DNA from: Paludisphaera mucosa
Lineage (GTDB): Bacteria > Planctomycetota > Planctomycetia > Isosphaerales > Isosphaeraceae
Assembly (NCBI RefSeq): GCF_029589435.1
Contig: NZ_JARRAG010000002.1
Location: 1,612,001 to 1,676,000, forward strand
DNA length: 64,000 nt
Direction of reading: 5' to 3'
Below are positions 63,530-64,000 of this stretch, one piece after another. Under the pieces are notes generated by a model. It worked only from the letters and a program-made list of their open reading frames with translations, was not told the origin of the DNA and searched no databases. Numbering within the stretch: position 1 is the stretch's first letter; the number at the start of each line of letters is the position of its first letter. A program made the translations under genes and the position numbers.

Positions 63530-64000
63530 TGCGGCGACGGGTTGTGGTCACGGGGATGGGGATGATCACGCCGGTCGGCGGGGACGTCGAGTCGTCCTGG
63601 ACGGCGCTCTGCGAGGGCAAGGGGGGCGTGGGGCCGATCACCCTGTTCGACGCCGGGACGTTCGCGACGAGGATCGCGGCCGAGGTCCCCCGCTTCGACC
63701 TGGGGGCCTACCGCACCGACGCGGATCGCTGGCGCGACCACAGCCGGACGTCGCAGTTCGCCCTGGCCGCCGCGACGCAGGCCGTGGCGCACGCGGGGCT
63801 GGAGACGTCCGAGGTCGACCCGTCGCGGTTCGGCGTCTACCTGGGCTCGGGCGAGGGCCAGCAGGACTTCGGCCGGTTCGTCGAGCTGGTCCACGGCTCC
63901 AGCAAGTCGGGCAAGGTCGACACCGCGGCCTTCACCCGCATGGGCCGGCACTCCCTGCACCCGGTCCGCGAGGCCGACCAGGAGCCGGGCAACGCGGCCG
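63530..64000 (+). CDS. Beta-ketoacyl-ACP synthase (FabF/KAS II family), N-terminal part
   Basis: The gene runs off the right edge; 157 codons are visible. It starts RRRVVVTGMGMITPVGGDVE, the usual KAS start, followed by the SRTSQFALAAATQAVAHAGL segment and FGVYLGSGEGQ, the region before the active-site Cys. The active-site Cys-His-His lies outside the window. It should extend acyl-ACP in fatty acid or polyketide synthesis. The segment after GSGEGQ departs somewhat from FabF, so a specialised KAS is possible. Confidence 0.82.

Overview
This window looks like chromosomal DNA from a planctomycete, most probably near Isosphaeraceae. GC is very high and third codon positions are almost all G or C. 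The gene content is typical of that group: DUF1559 pseudopilin-like proteins with a GFTLIELL start, PEP-CTERM proteins, LEPR-XLL type N-termini, a DUF1570 protein, an extracytoplasmic sigma factor next to a membrane Ser/Thr kinase carrying an anti-sigma zinc finger, Tat-exported Gfo/Idh/MocA and FAD oxidoreductases, a sulfatase and a GH27 galactosidase. I saw no phage, plasmid, CRISPR, rRNA or tRNA.

Layout. 1-5.4 kb: end of a lipoprotein gene, a nucleotide-sugar dehydrogenase and a sugar epimerase (polysaccharide precursors) around a low-GC DUF1559 gene, then a 47-aa very basic protein and a LEPR-type exported protein. 5.8-11.5 kb: exported M28 peptidase, an exported hypothetical, a membrane M48 protease and a small membrane protein. 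11.6-14.6 kb: leuA with a complete leucine attenuator upstream (promoter, Leu-rich 23-aa leader peptide, antiterminator, 21-bp terminator stem), then a PEP-CTERM metalloprotease. 14.9-22.5 kb: rpsR alone, a DUF1570 protein, a pilT - membrane-anchored GspE/PilB - CvpA cluster, and hisF. 22.5-23.7 kb is essentially gene-free. 23.7-33.6 kb: CAP-domain protein, lipoprotein, degenerate GGDEF protein, VOC protein, a coupled SnoaL-like/TPR pair (the second gene frameshifted), a TerC transporter and membrane hypotheticals. 33.7-42.7 kb: alpha-galactosidase, thpR, recA, sulfatase, a membrane hypothetical, and a purC-aroC pair. 42.9-50.2 kb: ECF sigma/kinase module and a three-subunit molybdenum hydroxylase operon (paoABC-like). 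50.2-56.1 kb, minus strand: catalase-like plus SRPBCC/beta-lactamase-fold genes, and a LEPR metalloprotease - HEAT - PEP-CTERM operon behind a near-consensus promoter. 56.4-64 kb: Tat-exported oxidoreductases, a DUF1559 plus two lipoproteins operon, an AraC/XylR regulator and the start of a beta-ketoacyl-ACP synthase gene.

Intergenic regions hold a dispersed family of about 50-bp palindromic repeats, often in facing pairs spanning 164-174 bp. Several sigma70-like promoters (TTGAC- and TATGAT-type hexamers, 16-18 bp spacers) could be read directly. The strongest finding is the leucine attenuator upstream of leuA, whose alternative RNA structures can be paired base by base in the sequence.
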